Shown one piece after another: positions 14,930 through 21,398 of a stretch of DNA of 37,782 nt (position 1 is the first letter of the stretch; every line of letters begins with the position of its first letter). The translations under genes were made by a program, and so were the position numbers. The notes beneath the pieces are model-generated. The model was not told where the DNA came from. It searched no databases and saw only the letters and a list, made by a program, of their open reading frames with translations. The stretch is from Nocardioidaceae bacterium UBA4001 (lineage in GTDB: Bacteria; Actinomycetota; Actinomycetes; Propionibacteriales; Nocardioidaceae): the NCBI GenBank assembly GCA_002384855.1, contig DGBP01000086.1:1-37782 (forward strand), in the 5' to 3' direction.

Positions 14930-16190
14930 GCGGCTGATCGCCGCGTTCGTCGGCATGACCGTGGCCGTCATCGCGCTCTACGGGGTCCCCCGCGCGTACT
15001 TCCTCGCCGACCTCGTGCAGCAGCAGGAGGAGCGAAAGATCGAACGGTCCGCGGACCTGCTCGCCGTCCTGATCACCGAGCGCGAGACAGATGCCAGGCG
15101 CGTGGACGAAGCGTTCCTGGCGGGCTTGCTCAACGAGGCCGAGGAGATCACCTCCACCTCTGCGGACGGAACGGTGGTCTCCACGGTGGAGCCAGGTGGG
15201 ACCGAGGAACGCATCGCCGCCACCCGCGCGGTTGCGGACGGGGGCACCATCACTTTGGCCCGGTCGTCCACGCTCGTCGACGAGCGCGTTGCCGGGGCAC
15301 TCACCCCTTTGGTGTTCCTCGGGCTCGCCCTTACCGGGATGTCGGCTGTGACCGGGTTCGCCCTCGCAAAACGGATGTCACGGCCCTTCCAGGAGCTCGC
15401 CGGAGCCGCGAAGCGGCTCGGAGCAGGTCGCTTCGACGTGGAGTTGCCCCACTACTCGGTCCCCGAGGCCGAGGGCATCGCCGAGGCGCTGCGCCGCAGC
15501 GCCGCCCAGCTCGAGGCGCTGGTCCGCCGCGAGCGTGAGTTCGCCGTCAACGCCTCCCACCAGCTGCGCACACCCATCACGGCCCTCAGGTTCGAGCTCG
15601 AGGACCTTGCCGCGTGGCCGGAGACCCCCGCTACCGTCTCCCGCGAGCTGGAGGAGTCGCTCACCGAGCTCGACCGGCTCGGCGACGCCATCACCGAGCT
15701 GCTCGGCCTCGCGCGAGGGCACCGCCGCAGCGCAGCGGACGACGTGGACCTTGTCGACGTCGTGGCCGACGTCGTCGACCGTTGGCGTCCGCGCATCGAG
15801 CAGCACGCACGCAGCCTGGCCTACGAGCAGTCGGGGCGTCTCCCTGCGCAGCTCAGCACCGGCCCTGTCTGCCAGATCCTGGACGTGCTGATCGAGAACG
15901 CCTGCGACCACGGCCGCGGGGACATCACGGTCGAGACGCTCGACACCGGCACGCACCTCGAGGTCCGGGTGAGCGACACGGGCACCAGGACCTTCGGCCC
16001 GGAGGTGTTCCGACGCGGGGTGTCCGGGGACGGCGGCCCCGGCGTCGGACTCGCCGTCGCGGCCGAGCTCGCCGGGTCGATCGACGGACGGCTGGCCCTC
16101 GACGACTCGCGTACGACGACCTTCGTCCTCATGCTGCCCCGGGGGTCTGTCGGGACTCGGAGAACCAGCGGCGAGCTGCCACGCATCTGA
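14922..16190 (+). CDS. Sensor histidine kinase
   Basis: 422 residues. Transmembrane helix 1 at 6-22 and helix 2 at about 124-148 flank a roughly 100-residue extracytoplasmic sensor region (about 30-123) rich in Glu/Arg and without Cys. A HAMP-like segment (149-205) is followed by the H-box FAVNASHQLRTPITALRFE (phosphoacceptor His213). The ATP-binding domain has the N-box LDVLIENACDHG and G-boxes VRVSDTG and GGPGVGLAVAAELAG. The start is GTG at 14922, overlapping the regulator. The signal is unknown; position suggests it reports on the envelope and surface proteins encoded upstream or on the peptides encoded downstream. Confidence 0.9.
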   Translation: MRERLIAAFVGMTVAVIALYGVPRAYFLADLVQQQEERKIERSADLLAVLITERETDARRVDEAFLAGLLNEAEEITSTSADGTVVSTVEPGGTEERIAATRAVADGGTITLARSSTLVDERVAGALTPLVFLGLALTGMSAVTGFALAKRMSRPFQELAGAAKRLGAGRFDVELPHYSVPEAEGIAEALRRSAAQLEALVRREREFAVNASHQLRTPITALRFELEDLAAWPETPATVSRELEESLTELDRLGDAITELLGLARGHRRSAADDVDLVDVVADVVDRWRPRIEQHARSLAYEQSGRLPAQLSTGPVCQILDVLIENACDHGRGDITVETLDTGTHLEVRVSDTGTRTFGPEVFRRGVSGDGGPGVGLAVAAELAGSIDGRLALDDSRTTTFVLMLPRGSVGTRRTSGELPRI

Positions 16191-16213
16191 GTAGAAACTC
16201 GGATGCGACTCGG
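16155..16213 (+). promoter_or_regulatory. ACTCGG direct repeats upstream of micropeptide 1
   Basis: ACTCGG occurs at 16155-16160, 16197-16202 and 16208-16213. The last two are 11 bp apart, one helical turn, as in OmpR/PhoB-type binding sites; the first is 42 bp (four turns) further upstream. These are candidate sites for the response regulator encoded nearby. The motif is short and GC-rich, so chance is possible. Confidence 0.3.
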
Positions 16214-16270
16214 CCGTCCAGACTGCCATCCTCGTTGACAGGGGATCACGCAGTCCGGAGGGGGAACGAC

Positions 16271-16411
16271 ATGAAGCACACGTGGAGACGACGACTGCGC
16301 GGGGCCGCGGGGACGTTCGCGTCGAGGCGGGGCCCCGGCCGCGGCGGCCCCGGTGGGCTGCAGCTGCGGGCGCAGTACCGACCCCAGCCGCTGCAGCGGT
16401 GGGACCCGTAG
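16271..16411 (+). CDS. Arg-rich micropeptide 1 ending in YRPQPLQRWDP
   Basis: 46 residues, ATG at 16271, preceded by a very strong ribosome-binding site (GGAGGGGG, six bases away). The N-terminal half is basic (RRRLRGAAGTFASRR), the middle is Gly/Pro-rich, and the last 11 residues are YRPQPLQRWDP. It is a full-length paralogue of the peptide encoded at 16573: seven of twelve residues match in the segment from Arg8 to Arg19, and ten of eleven at the C-terminus. It has no transmembrane helix or standard signal peptide. I know of no family. It lies 80 bases after the histidine-kinase stop. Confidence 0.7.
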   Translation: MKHTWRRRLRGAAGTFASRRGPGRGGPGGLQLRAQYRPQPLQRWDP

Positions 16412-16425
16412 GGGCCCACCGCGGC

Positions 16426-16451
16426 GTCCCCTGTCTCGACCCTGAGGGGAC
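16426..16451 (+). terminator. Hairpin after micropeptide 1
   Basis: GTCCCCT (16426-16432) and AGGGGAC (16445-16451) form a perfect 7-bp stem with a 12-base loop, 15 bases after the peptide 1 stop. There is no T-run. It may partially terminate transcription or stabilise the mRNA. Confidence 0.4.
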
Positions 16452-16527
16452 AGCCCGCCGGATCTGAGGGTTTCTCCCCGATGTGGCGAGGTGCCGCACG
16501 GCCGCAGGCTGGAGTGGGGATGGACGA

Positions 16528-16545
16528 GGGCGCGTGCTCGCGCCC
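16528..16545 (+). other. Hairpin upstream of micropeptide 2
   Basis: GGGCGCG-TGCT-CGCGCCC: a perfect 7-bp G/C stem with a 4-base loop, 18 bases before the ribosome-binding site of micropeptide 2. It could be a leader structure, mRNA stabiliser or processing site. Confidence 0.35.
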
Positions 16546-16572
16546 GGATACGAGGACGGCCCAGGAGAACCG

Positions 16573-16710
16573 ATGACGCAGACACTCAGCCGCATGCGCA
16601 CGGCCGCCGGCGCGGTGGTGTCGAGGATCGGCGGACGACGTGGGACCGCGCGCGCCACACGTACCCGCGTCGTCTACCGCCCGCAGCCCCTGCAGAGCTG
16701 GGACCCGTGA
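16573..16710 (+). CDS. Arg-rich micropeptide 2 ending in YRPQPLQSWDP
   Basis: 45 residues, ATG at 16573, with ribosome-binding site AGGAGA just upstream. It reads RMRTAAGAVVSR in the N-terminal half and ends YRPQPLQSWDP. Compared with micropeptide 1, three of the codons in the shared C-terminal motif differ only at synonymous positions, which is the mark of selection on the peptide rather than a recent DNA duplication. The stop overlaps the next ATG by one base (16710), so the 58-residue ORF is translationally coupled to it. Function unknown. Confidence 0.7.
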   Translation: MTQTLSRMRTAAGAVVSRIGGRRGTARATRTRVVYRPQPLQSWDP

Positions 16711-16886
16711 TGTCGCGAGCGAGAGCGTTCCTTGCGGTCGGGCCAGGTGTCCCCTGGCGCGTCACTGCTGGTCGTACCGATGGACCCGCCCCCAGCGGCT
16801 CGGCCGCACCCGCCCGGCGACCGCTGTTCTCCGGCGAGGAGCTCTGCAAGGTCGGCGACGTCGGCGACGAGCGCCTGTGGATGTGA
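16710..16886 (+). CDS. 58-residue ORF coupled to micropeptide 2 and SIP-domain gene
   Basis: ATG at 16710 overlaps the micropeptide 2 stop (TGATG), and its own TGA overlaps the GTG of the SIP-domain gene (GTGA, 16883-16886). The N-terminus is basic and Ala/Gly/Pro-rich. The C-terminus is acidic and more protein-like (LFSGEELCKVGDVGDERLWM) with a single Cys. The precise one- and four-base overlaps on both sides are the main evidence that it is a real gene. Family unknown. Confidence 0.5.
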   Translation: MSRARAFLAVGPGVPWRVTAGRTDGPAPSGSAAPARRPLFSGEELCKVGDVGDERLWM

Positions 16887-17362
16887 GCCAGGACGACTCG
16901 GCCCTAACCGGTCGAGGTGGTCGCGGCGACCCGCCCCCGACCGCCGTCCCGGCGGTGCTGTCGATCCTCGAGCACCTCCCCCGCACCGCCCACGGCGAGG
17001 CGGTGCTCGAGGTCCCTCACCCCCACGACATCACGCACCTCGCGACACCCGCGGGCTACCGGGTGACCTGGCTCGTGTCCCGACCCGACGGGAGCGCTCT
17101 GCCGGCCGCGGCGGAGGACGCGCTGCGACGCCTGGTGTCCGCCACCGGCCCGGTGCCCCGGGCTCCGATGCCCGACCGCCCGGCCGACGAGCTCGTGTGG
17201 GAGGTGCCCTCAGCTGCTTCGCAGCAGGGGCTGTACGCCTGGGTCGCTGGGGAGTCCTCGCTGGTCACCGGGTTGCGCCGTCGGCTGGTGCGCGGTCTCG
17301 GGGTCGACCGGGACGCCGTCGCGTTCATGGGCTACTGGCGAACCGGCCGGGCCGCCGACTGA
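16883..17362 (+). CDS. Free-standing SIP C-terminal domain (siderophore-interacting protein family)
   Basis: 159 residues. The C-terminal segment LYAWVAGESSLVTGLRRRLVRGLGVDRDAVAFMGYWRTG is the signature of the SIP family (NAD(P)H-dependent ferric-siderophore reductases), with VPAVLSILEHLP and AVLEVPHPHDI matching the preceding strands and helices. Full SIP proteins are about 250-280 residues and have an N-terminal FAD-binding beta-barrel; here that half is missing and no remnant is visible upstream. The GTG start (16883) overlaps the 58-residue ORF by four bases. It could bind a pyridine nucleotide or partner with a separate flavoprotein, or may have lost redox activity. Confidence 0.75.
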   Translation: MSQDDSALTGRGGRGDPPPTAVPAVLSILEHLPRTAHGEAVLEVPHPHDITHLATPAGYRVTWLVSRPDGSALPAAAEDALRRLVSATGPVPRAPMPDRPADELVWEVPSAASQQGLYAWVAGESSLVTGLRRRLVRGLGVDRDAVAFMGYWRTGRAAD

Positions 17363-17557
17363 AGGGCCGGTTCGACGCGCGCAGTCGCCGCGTCGCGATT
17401 GCCGTTCCCCCACGACATCGACCAGGCGGCTCCGAGTCCCCTGAGGCTCGGTCTTGGCCGACCGCCGCGCCAGGTGCGTCCCACGCCAACCGCTTCCGCT
17501 TTCCTCGCAGCCGGACAAGTATGGGAATGTCCCGAGTTCGACCGGGACGACGGCCGG

Positions 17558-18220
17558 TCACCCACGCGATCTGCTGTCGGGCTGCCCCGTCCGCCGAGGT
17601 GACCGGCTCCGGTCCCCAGTGGCGTTGTGCCGGACGGTCCACTCGTCCAAGGCGGCGTCGAGGTCGCCTACCGCACCAATCCACCGCCAGAACTCCGGGA
17701 AGTCGTCATCAACCGTCTCCAGGTTCACGATGATGTGGGGCCGTGTCTCGAGGAAGGTGCGGATGTTCGCGTTCATCGTCTCGACGAGAAAGCGGCTCAC
17801 CTCGATCCGGCGGCGAGTCGGCCACGGTTTTCCCCGCATGAGCAGACCATGAGCGAATGCGGACATCAGGTTGGCTCGCGGGTGTTGGACCTGCATCTGC
17901 CAGCGCAGACGCGCAAGTCGTCCGGACGGCCTGGGCGGCGGCGGGTTCACACGCCACCGTGCCAGAAAGCTCCGTGCAGTCGCCTCGGTGTCCCTGACCA
18001 GGTGCACGTACCGAGCGTCGGGGAACCGCTCAGCAAGCGGGCCAAGGAAGAACGCCAGCCTGTTGTCGACCTCGATATGGTCGTCGGGGTAGTCGAGCCG
18101 GGCTGCTCCGTGAGCCGACACGCGCGACTCGTGGTCTGCGGTGTAGTTGCTGATGTGCTCGCAGGCGCGGGCGAAGGTCACGGATCCGGATCGACCTGTG
18201 GTCAACACGAAGACTCGCAC
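17558..18220 (-). CDS. Sulfotransferase-like P-loop protein
   Basis: 220 residues. FVLTTGRSGSVTFARA at the N-terminus (residues 4-19) is the PAPS 5'-phosphosulfate-binding loop, and YVHLVRDTEATARSFLARW (71-89; Arg75 and Ser84) is the 3'-phosphate-binding motif, both typical of sulfotransferases. It would transfer sulfate from PAPS to an unknown acceptor. GTG start at 18220. TAGCGT (18233-18228) is seven bases upstream, so the mRNA may be leaderless. It stands alone between convergent neighbours. The 195 bases between it and the SIP-domain gene show nothing I can support. Confidence 0.78.
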   Translation of the reverse strand: MRVFVLTTGRSGSVTFARACEHISNYTADHESRVSAHGAARLDYPDDHIEVDNRLAFFLGPLAERFPDARYVHLVRDTEATARSFLARWRVNPPPPRPSGRLARLRWQMQVQHPRANLMSAFAHGLLMRGKPWPTRRRIEVSRFLVETMNANIRTFLETRPHIIVNLETVDDDFPEFWRWIGAVGDLDAALDEWTVRHNATGDRSRSPRRTGQPDSRSRG

Positions 18221-18277
18221 ACGCCGAACGCTACCCGATGCACTCGGGCGTCCCGTCGGCTCAGCGGCAGCATCCGA

Positions 18278-18352
18278 TGGTGGGCGCAGCAGGGATCGAA
18301 CCTGCGACCACCTCCTTGTAAGGGAGGTGCTCTACCGCTGAGCTATACGCCC
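18278..18352 (-). tRNA. tRNA-Val (anticodon TAC)
   Basis: Complete cloverleaf on the minus strand: acceptor GGGCGTA/TGCGCCC, D-arm GCTC-AGCGGTAGA-GAGC, anticodon stem CCTCC/GGAGG with loop CTTACAA (anticodon TAC, reading GUA), T-arm GCAGG-TTCGATC-CCTGC, and an encoded CCA end. Confidence 0.96.
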
Positions 18353-18387
18353 CGAAGCGGGCCACAGCCTACAGCCCCAGACATGCG

Positions 18388-18423
18388 TACGACCGCTGGC
18401 GTCTCGGGTCACCAGCGGTCGTA
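18388..18423 (-). terminator. Perfect 12-bp inverted repeat after the peroxiredoxin gene
   Basis: TACGACCGCTGG (18388-18399) and CCAGCGGTCGTA (18412-18423) with a 12-base loop. It lies about 78 bases 3' of the peroxiredoxin stop on the minus strand and upstream of tRNA-Val. No T-run is present, so it is a non-canonical terminator separating the two units. Confidence 0.6.
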
Positions 18424-18500
18424 ACGAGGACTATTCAACCGACCCCGCCGGGCCCTTGTCAGAGGAACTGTGCGAAAACCGGACCGGGGGACCGAAATCT

Positions 18501-18992
18501 TTACTTTGCCTTGCGGCGCACTGTGGCGGCGGTCGGCGGACCCAGTGCCTCCACCGCACGCACGTAGTCGTCGAGGCTGCGCGCCTGCCCCATCGGGTTG
18601 TGCACAGCCCACCGCAACACCCCAGCCCCGTCGACGAGGAAGGTGGACCGGGTCGGGCATCCCGAGCGGTCGTCGAAGGCGCCGTACGACGCCGCCACCT
18701 CGCCGTGCGGCCAGAAGTCGCTCAGCAGCGGGAGGTCGAGACCGTCCCGGTCGGCGAAGACCCGCAGGGAGAAGATCGGGTCGCACGACAGCCCCGCCAG
18801 TGCAACCCCGGAAGCGGTGAGCCGGCTACCCGCGTCGCGGAGCTCGCGCAGCTCTCCCGTGCAGACGCCGCTGAAGGCGAAGGGGAAGAACACCAGCAGC
18901 ACGGGACCGTCGAAGGTCGCCAGCGTCGTGGGCCGCCCGTGCTGGTCACGCAGCCGGAAGTCCGGAGCCCGCTCGCCGATCTCCGGCGTCAC
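18501..18992 (-). CDS. AhpE-like peroxiredoxin
   Basis: 163 residues, AhpC/TSA thioredoxin fold. The peroxidatic Cys44 sits in VLLVFFPFAFSGVCTGEL, the version of the motif seen in mycobacterial AhpE (FAFxGxC). Only one other Cys-containing region is conserved (SCDP, residue 69), so a 1-Cys mechanism is likely. It should reduce peroxides in the cytosol. The start (ATG 18992) overlaps the stop of the acyl-CoA synthetase gene by four bases, so it is the second gene of that operon. In Streptomyces, as I recall, a related peroxiredoxin gene lies next to the DUF3052/aceE genes, which are also close by here. Confidence 0.9.
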   Translation of the reverse strand: MTPEIGERAPDFRLRDQHGRPTTLATFDGPVLLVFFPFAFSGVCTGELRELRDAGSRLTASGVALAGLSCDPIFSLRVFADRDGLDLPLLSDFWPHGEVAASYGAFDDRSGCPTRSTFLVDGAGVLRWAVHNPMGQARSLDDYVRAVEALGPPTAATVRRKAK

Positions 18993-20602
18993 GACTGCTC
19001 GGCCAGCTCACGCTTGAGGATCTTGCCGGTCGCGTTGCGGGGCAGCTCGTCGATGAAGACGATCTCGCGAGGCACCTTGTAGCGCGCGAGGTTCGACTTC
19101 ACGTGCGCCTTGAGCTCCTCCTCGTCCGCCGCGTCCGGCGAGGTGAGTACGACGAACGCCCGCAGGCGCTTGCCGAACTCCTCGTCCTCGACCCCGATCG
19201 CCGCGACGTCCTCGACCGCCGTGTGCCGGTGCAGGCAGTCCTCGACCTCCTTGGGGAAGACGTTCTCGCCGCCGGAGACGATCATCTCGTCGTCGCGGCC
19301 CTCGACGAACAGGTGCCCGGCCTCGTCGAAGCGCCCGACGTCGCCGGTCGCCATCAGCCCGTGCAGGGTGTCCTTCGACCCGCCGCCGGTGTAGCCCTCG
19401 AAGAGCATCGAGTTGCCGACGAAGATGCGCCCCTCCTCGCCGGGACCCAGCTCGTTGCCGTGGGCGTCGTACACCTTCACCACCGTCGCGTGCGGCGGCC
19501 TGCCGGCCGTGCCGGGCGCGTCGCGGAGGTCCTGGGGCTGTGCGATCGTCGCCCAGGCGACCTCGGTGGAGCCGTAGATGTTGTAGAGGGTGTCGCCGAA
19601 GTGGTCCATCCAGTCGGTGCCGAGGTCCCCGGGCAACGCCGAGCCGGACGCGGCGACCGCCTTCACGTGGGAGAGGTCGTAGGCACGCAGCGTCTCCTCC
19701 GGCAGCTGCATGATGCGCTGCAGCATCACGGGGATGACGATGAACGAGTCGCACCGGTCCTCGGTGACCGCCCGCAGGGCTCCTTCGGGGTCGAACTTGC
19801 GCCGCAGCACCAGCGTGCTGCCCAGGAGCATCGCGAGTGCCATGTGCGCCCAGCCCCAGGTGTGGAACAGCGGCGCCGCGACGTGGGTGCGCCACCCAGC
19901 CCTCAGCGGCAGCCGGGACAGCAGGGCCACGCCGGCGTCGAACGACGCGTCGCTGCGCGGGGCTCCCTTGGGCGTGCCCGTAGTGCCGGAGGTGAGGATC
20001 ACTGACCGCGAGTGGTGCCCGGGCGGGATGAGGTCTGCGGTCGCCCCGGACTCGACCAGGCCCTCCAGGGTGGGCAGGTCGGTGGCCGACTCCTGCCAGG
20101 CTCGCACCTGGCGTACGTCGATCCCGGCGGCGTCGACGAGACCGGCGAACTCCTCGTCGTAGATGATCGCCGCCGGCTGCTCGCGCTCGCAGACCTCCCC
20201 GAGCTGGGGGGCCGCGAACGCGGTGTTGAGGTAGAGCAGGTCGGCGCCGAGCTTGGCCGCGCCGAGGGTCGCCTCGACGAACCCGCGGTGGTTGCGGCAC
20301 AGGATCGCCACGCTGTCGCCCTCGCGGACCCCGAGGTCACGCAGGCCGTGGGCCACGGCGTTGCTGCGCTCGTGGACCTGGCGCCAGGTCAGCTCGCCGA
20401 GCTCGTCGACGATGGCGGGCCGGTCCGGGAAACGAAGGGCAACGGAGGTGAAACCCCCGGCCGGTCCCAGCCCCCAGTCGCGCAGCGTCCTGGCCAACGA
20501 GACCAGCACTCCCGGTGGGTAGGGTCGGATCACCCCGGCAGAGCTCATCACGCGCAGGGTGGTGAGCTCCTTGGCGAGCAGGTTCGCGGCCTTGGCGATC
20601 AT
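18989..20602 (-). CDS. Fatty acyl-CoA/acyl-AMP synthetase (AMP-binding, FadD-like)
   Basis: 537 residues of the ANL superfamily. The P-loop SVILTSGTTGTPKGAPR (around 200), LYNIYGSTEVAWATIAQP (around 350), ATGDVGRFDEAGHLFVEGRDDEMIVSGGENVFPKEVED (around 405-440) and the catalytic-Lys motif NATGKILKREL near the end are all present, so the enzyme looks complete. It activates a carboxylic acid, probably a fatty acid, to the acyl-CoA through an acyl-AMP. ATG 20602 with AGGAGG ten bases upstream. A palindromic operator candidate overlaps its promoter, which suggests control by a TetR-type fatty-acid regulator. Substrate chain length cannot be read from the sequence. Confidence 0.88.
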   Translation of the reverse strand: MIAKAANLLAKELTTLRVMSSAGVIRPYPPGVLVSLARTLRDWGLGPAGGFTSVALRFPDRPAIVDELGELTWRQVHERSNAVAHGLRDLGVREGDSVAILCRNHRGFVEATLGAAKLGADLLYLNTAFAAPQLGEVCEREQPAAIIYDEEFAGLVDAAGIDVRQVRAWQESATDLPTLEGLVESGATADLIPPGHHSRSVILTSGTTGTPKGAPRSDASFDAGVALLSRLPLRAGWRTHVAAPLFHTWGWAHMALAMLLGSTLVLRRKFDPEGALRAVTEDRCDSFIVIPVMLQRIMQLPEETLRAYDLSHVKAVAASGSALPGDLGTDWMDHFGDTLYNIYGSTEVAWATIAQPQDLRDAPGTAGRPPHATVVKVYDAHGNELGPGEEGRIFVGNSMLFEGYTGGGSKDTLHGLMATGDVGRFDEAGHLFVEGRDDEMIVSGGENVFPKEVEDCLHRHTAVEDVAAIGVEDEEFGKRLRAFVVLTSPDAADEEELKAHVKSNLARYKVPREIVFIDELPRNATGKILKRELAEQS

Positions 20603-20620
20603 CGGTCGGCGTCCTCCTGG

Positions 20621-20653
20621 GTCGGATCCGACCTACTGTAACCGCCGTTTACA
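20621..20653 (-). promoter_or_regulatory. Acyl-CoA synthetase promoter with two dyads
   Basis: At 20637-20653 the minus strand reads TGTAAACG-G-CGGTTACA, an inverted repeat with seven of eight arm bases matching, as in TetR-family operators of lipid catabolism. TACAGT (20640-20635) overlapping it fits a -10. A second, perfect palindrome, GTCGGATCCGAC, lies at 20621-20632, just before the ribosome-binding site. Confidence 0.55.
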
Positions 20654-20713
20654 CATGAGTCACGCGCCGGTGCCGTCATGGGACGGAGCGCCTGCCCGAG
20701 AGGGGGAGGCAGG

Positions 20714-21148
20714 TCAGTGCGCGGTCTTCGGCGCGACCAGCCGGGTCGCGGACCAGTCCTTGCTCACACCCGCGGTGGAGGTCGTCGCGAGACCGGCCAC
20801 CTGCGCGGCCTCGGCGATGTCGGCGGCGTCGACGGCGTTGGGTCGGCCGACCTTCGGGGTGAGCAGCCAGATCACGCCGCCTCCGACGAGGTCGGTCAGG
20901 GCGTCCATCAGCCCGTCCGCGAGGTCGCCGTCGTCGTCACGCCACCAGAGCAGCACGGCCTCGACGACGTTGCCGTACTCACCGTCGACCAGGTCCCCGT
21001 CGATGGAGTCCTCGATCTGGCGCCGCAGGTCGTCGTCGACGTCCTCGTCCCAGCCGAGCTCCTGGATGACCATGTTGGGCTTGAACCCCAGCCGGTTCCC
21101 ACCGGTCTGGGTGGCGGTGCCGTTCTGGCCACCCGCGGTCGTGCTCAA
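20714..21148 (-). CDS. DUF3052 family protein
   Basis: 144 residues starting at a TTG (21148) that has GGAGG six bases upstream; no ATG or GTG in frame has a comparable ribosome-binding site. The motif NRLGFKPNMVIQELGWDEDVD (from about residue 18), followed by an acidic middle and VIWLLTPKVGRPNAVDAADIAEAAQ, defines the actinobacterial DUF3052 family. The member in Streptomyces also sits beside aceE. Molecular role not established. It is divergent from aceE with a 250-base shared upstream region. Confidence 0.85.
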   Translation of the reverse strand: MSTTAGGQNGTATQTGGNRLGFKPNMVIQELGWDEDVDDDLRRQIEDSIDGDLVDGEYGNVVEAVLLWWRDDDGDLADGLMDALTDLVGGGVIWLLTPKVGRPNAVDAADIAEAAQVAGLATTSTAGVSKDWSATRLVAPKTAH

Positions 21149-21398
21149 GGTATTCCTCCATGCGGCGTCTGGAGAGCACCCGCGTGCTCCCTTCCTGTCG
21201 CGTAGTCCACCGGAAGTAACCCGCCTGCGCAACCCCATCCCAACCCGTGTCCTCGCGGGAGGAGGGGGCGTGACGACCGGGGCCCCTCGACTACCGGGCA
21301 GTAAATTTGGTGTGGGCGCGGACCGTGACACGATGCATGGTGTGGGTCCGCGACCCGGGCCCGCCCCGCACAACGACGTGTACGAGAGCAGAGGAACC
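21149..21398. promoter_or_regulatory. Divergent upstream region of DUF3052 gene and aceE
   Basis: 250 bases without a gene. TAAATT at 21302-21307 is the only clearly AT-rich -10 candidate for aceE, and would give a leader of about 85 bases. No dyad operator was recognised. Confidence 0.35.

Noticed and set aside
16235..16263. TTGACA at 16235-16240 as a -35 box for micropeptide 1
   Set aside because: The position 17 bases downstream is GC-only and overlaps the ribosome-binding site, so no -10 can be paired with it.
16426..16545. Hairpins between the micropeptide genes as a CRISPR-like or repeat array
   Set aside because: The two stems are unrelated in sequence and there is no repeat-spacer periodicity.
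18241..18360. tRNA-Val as an integration site with a phage or island attached
   Set aside because: No integrase, no duplicated tRNA 3' end and no composition change were seen on either side.
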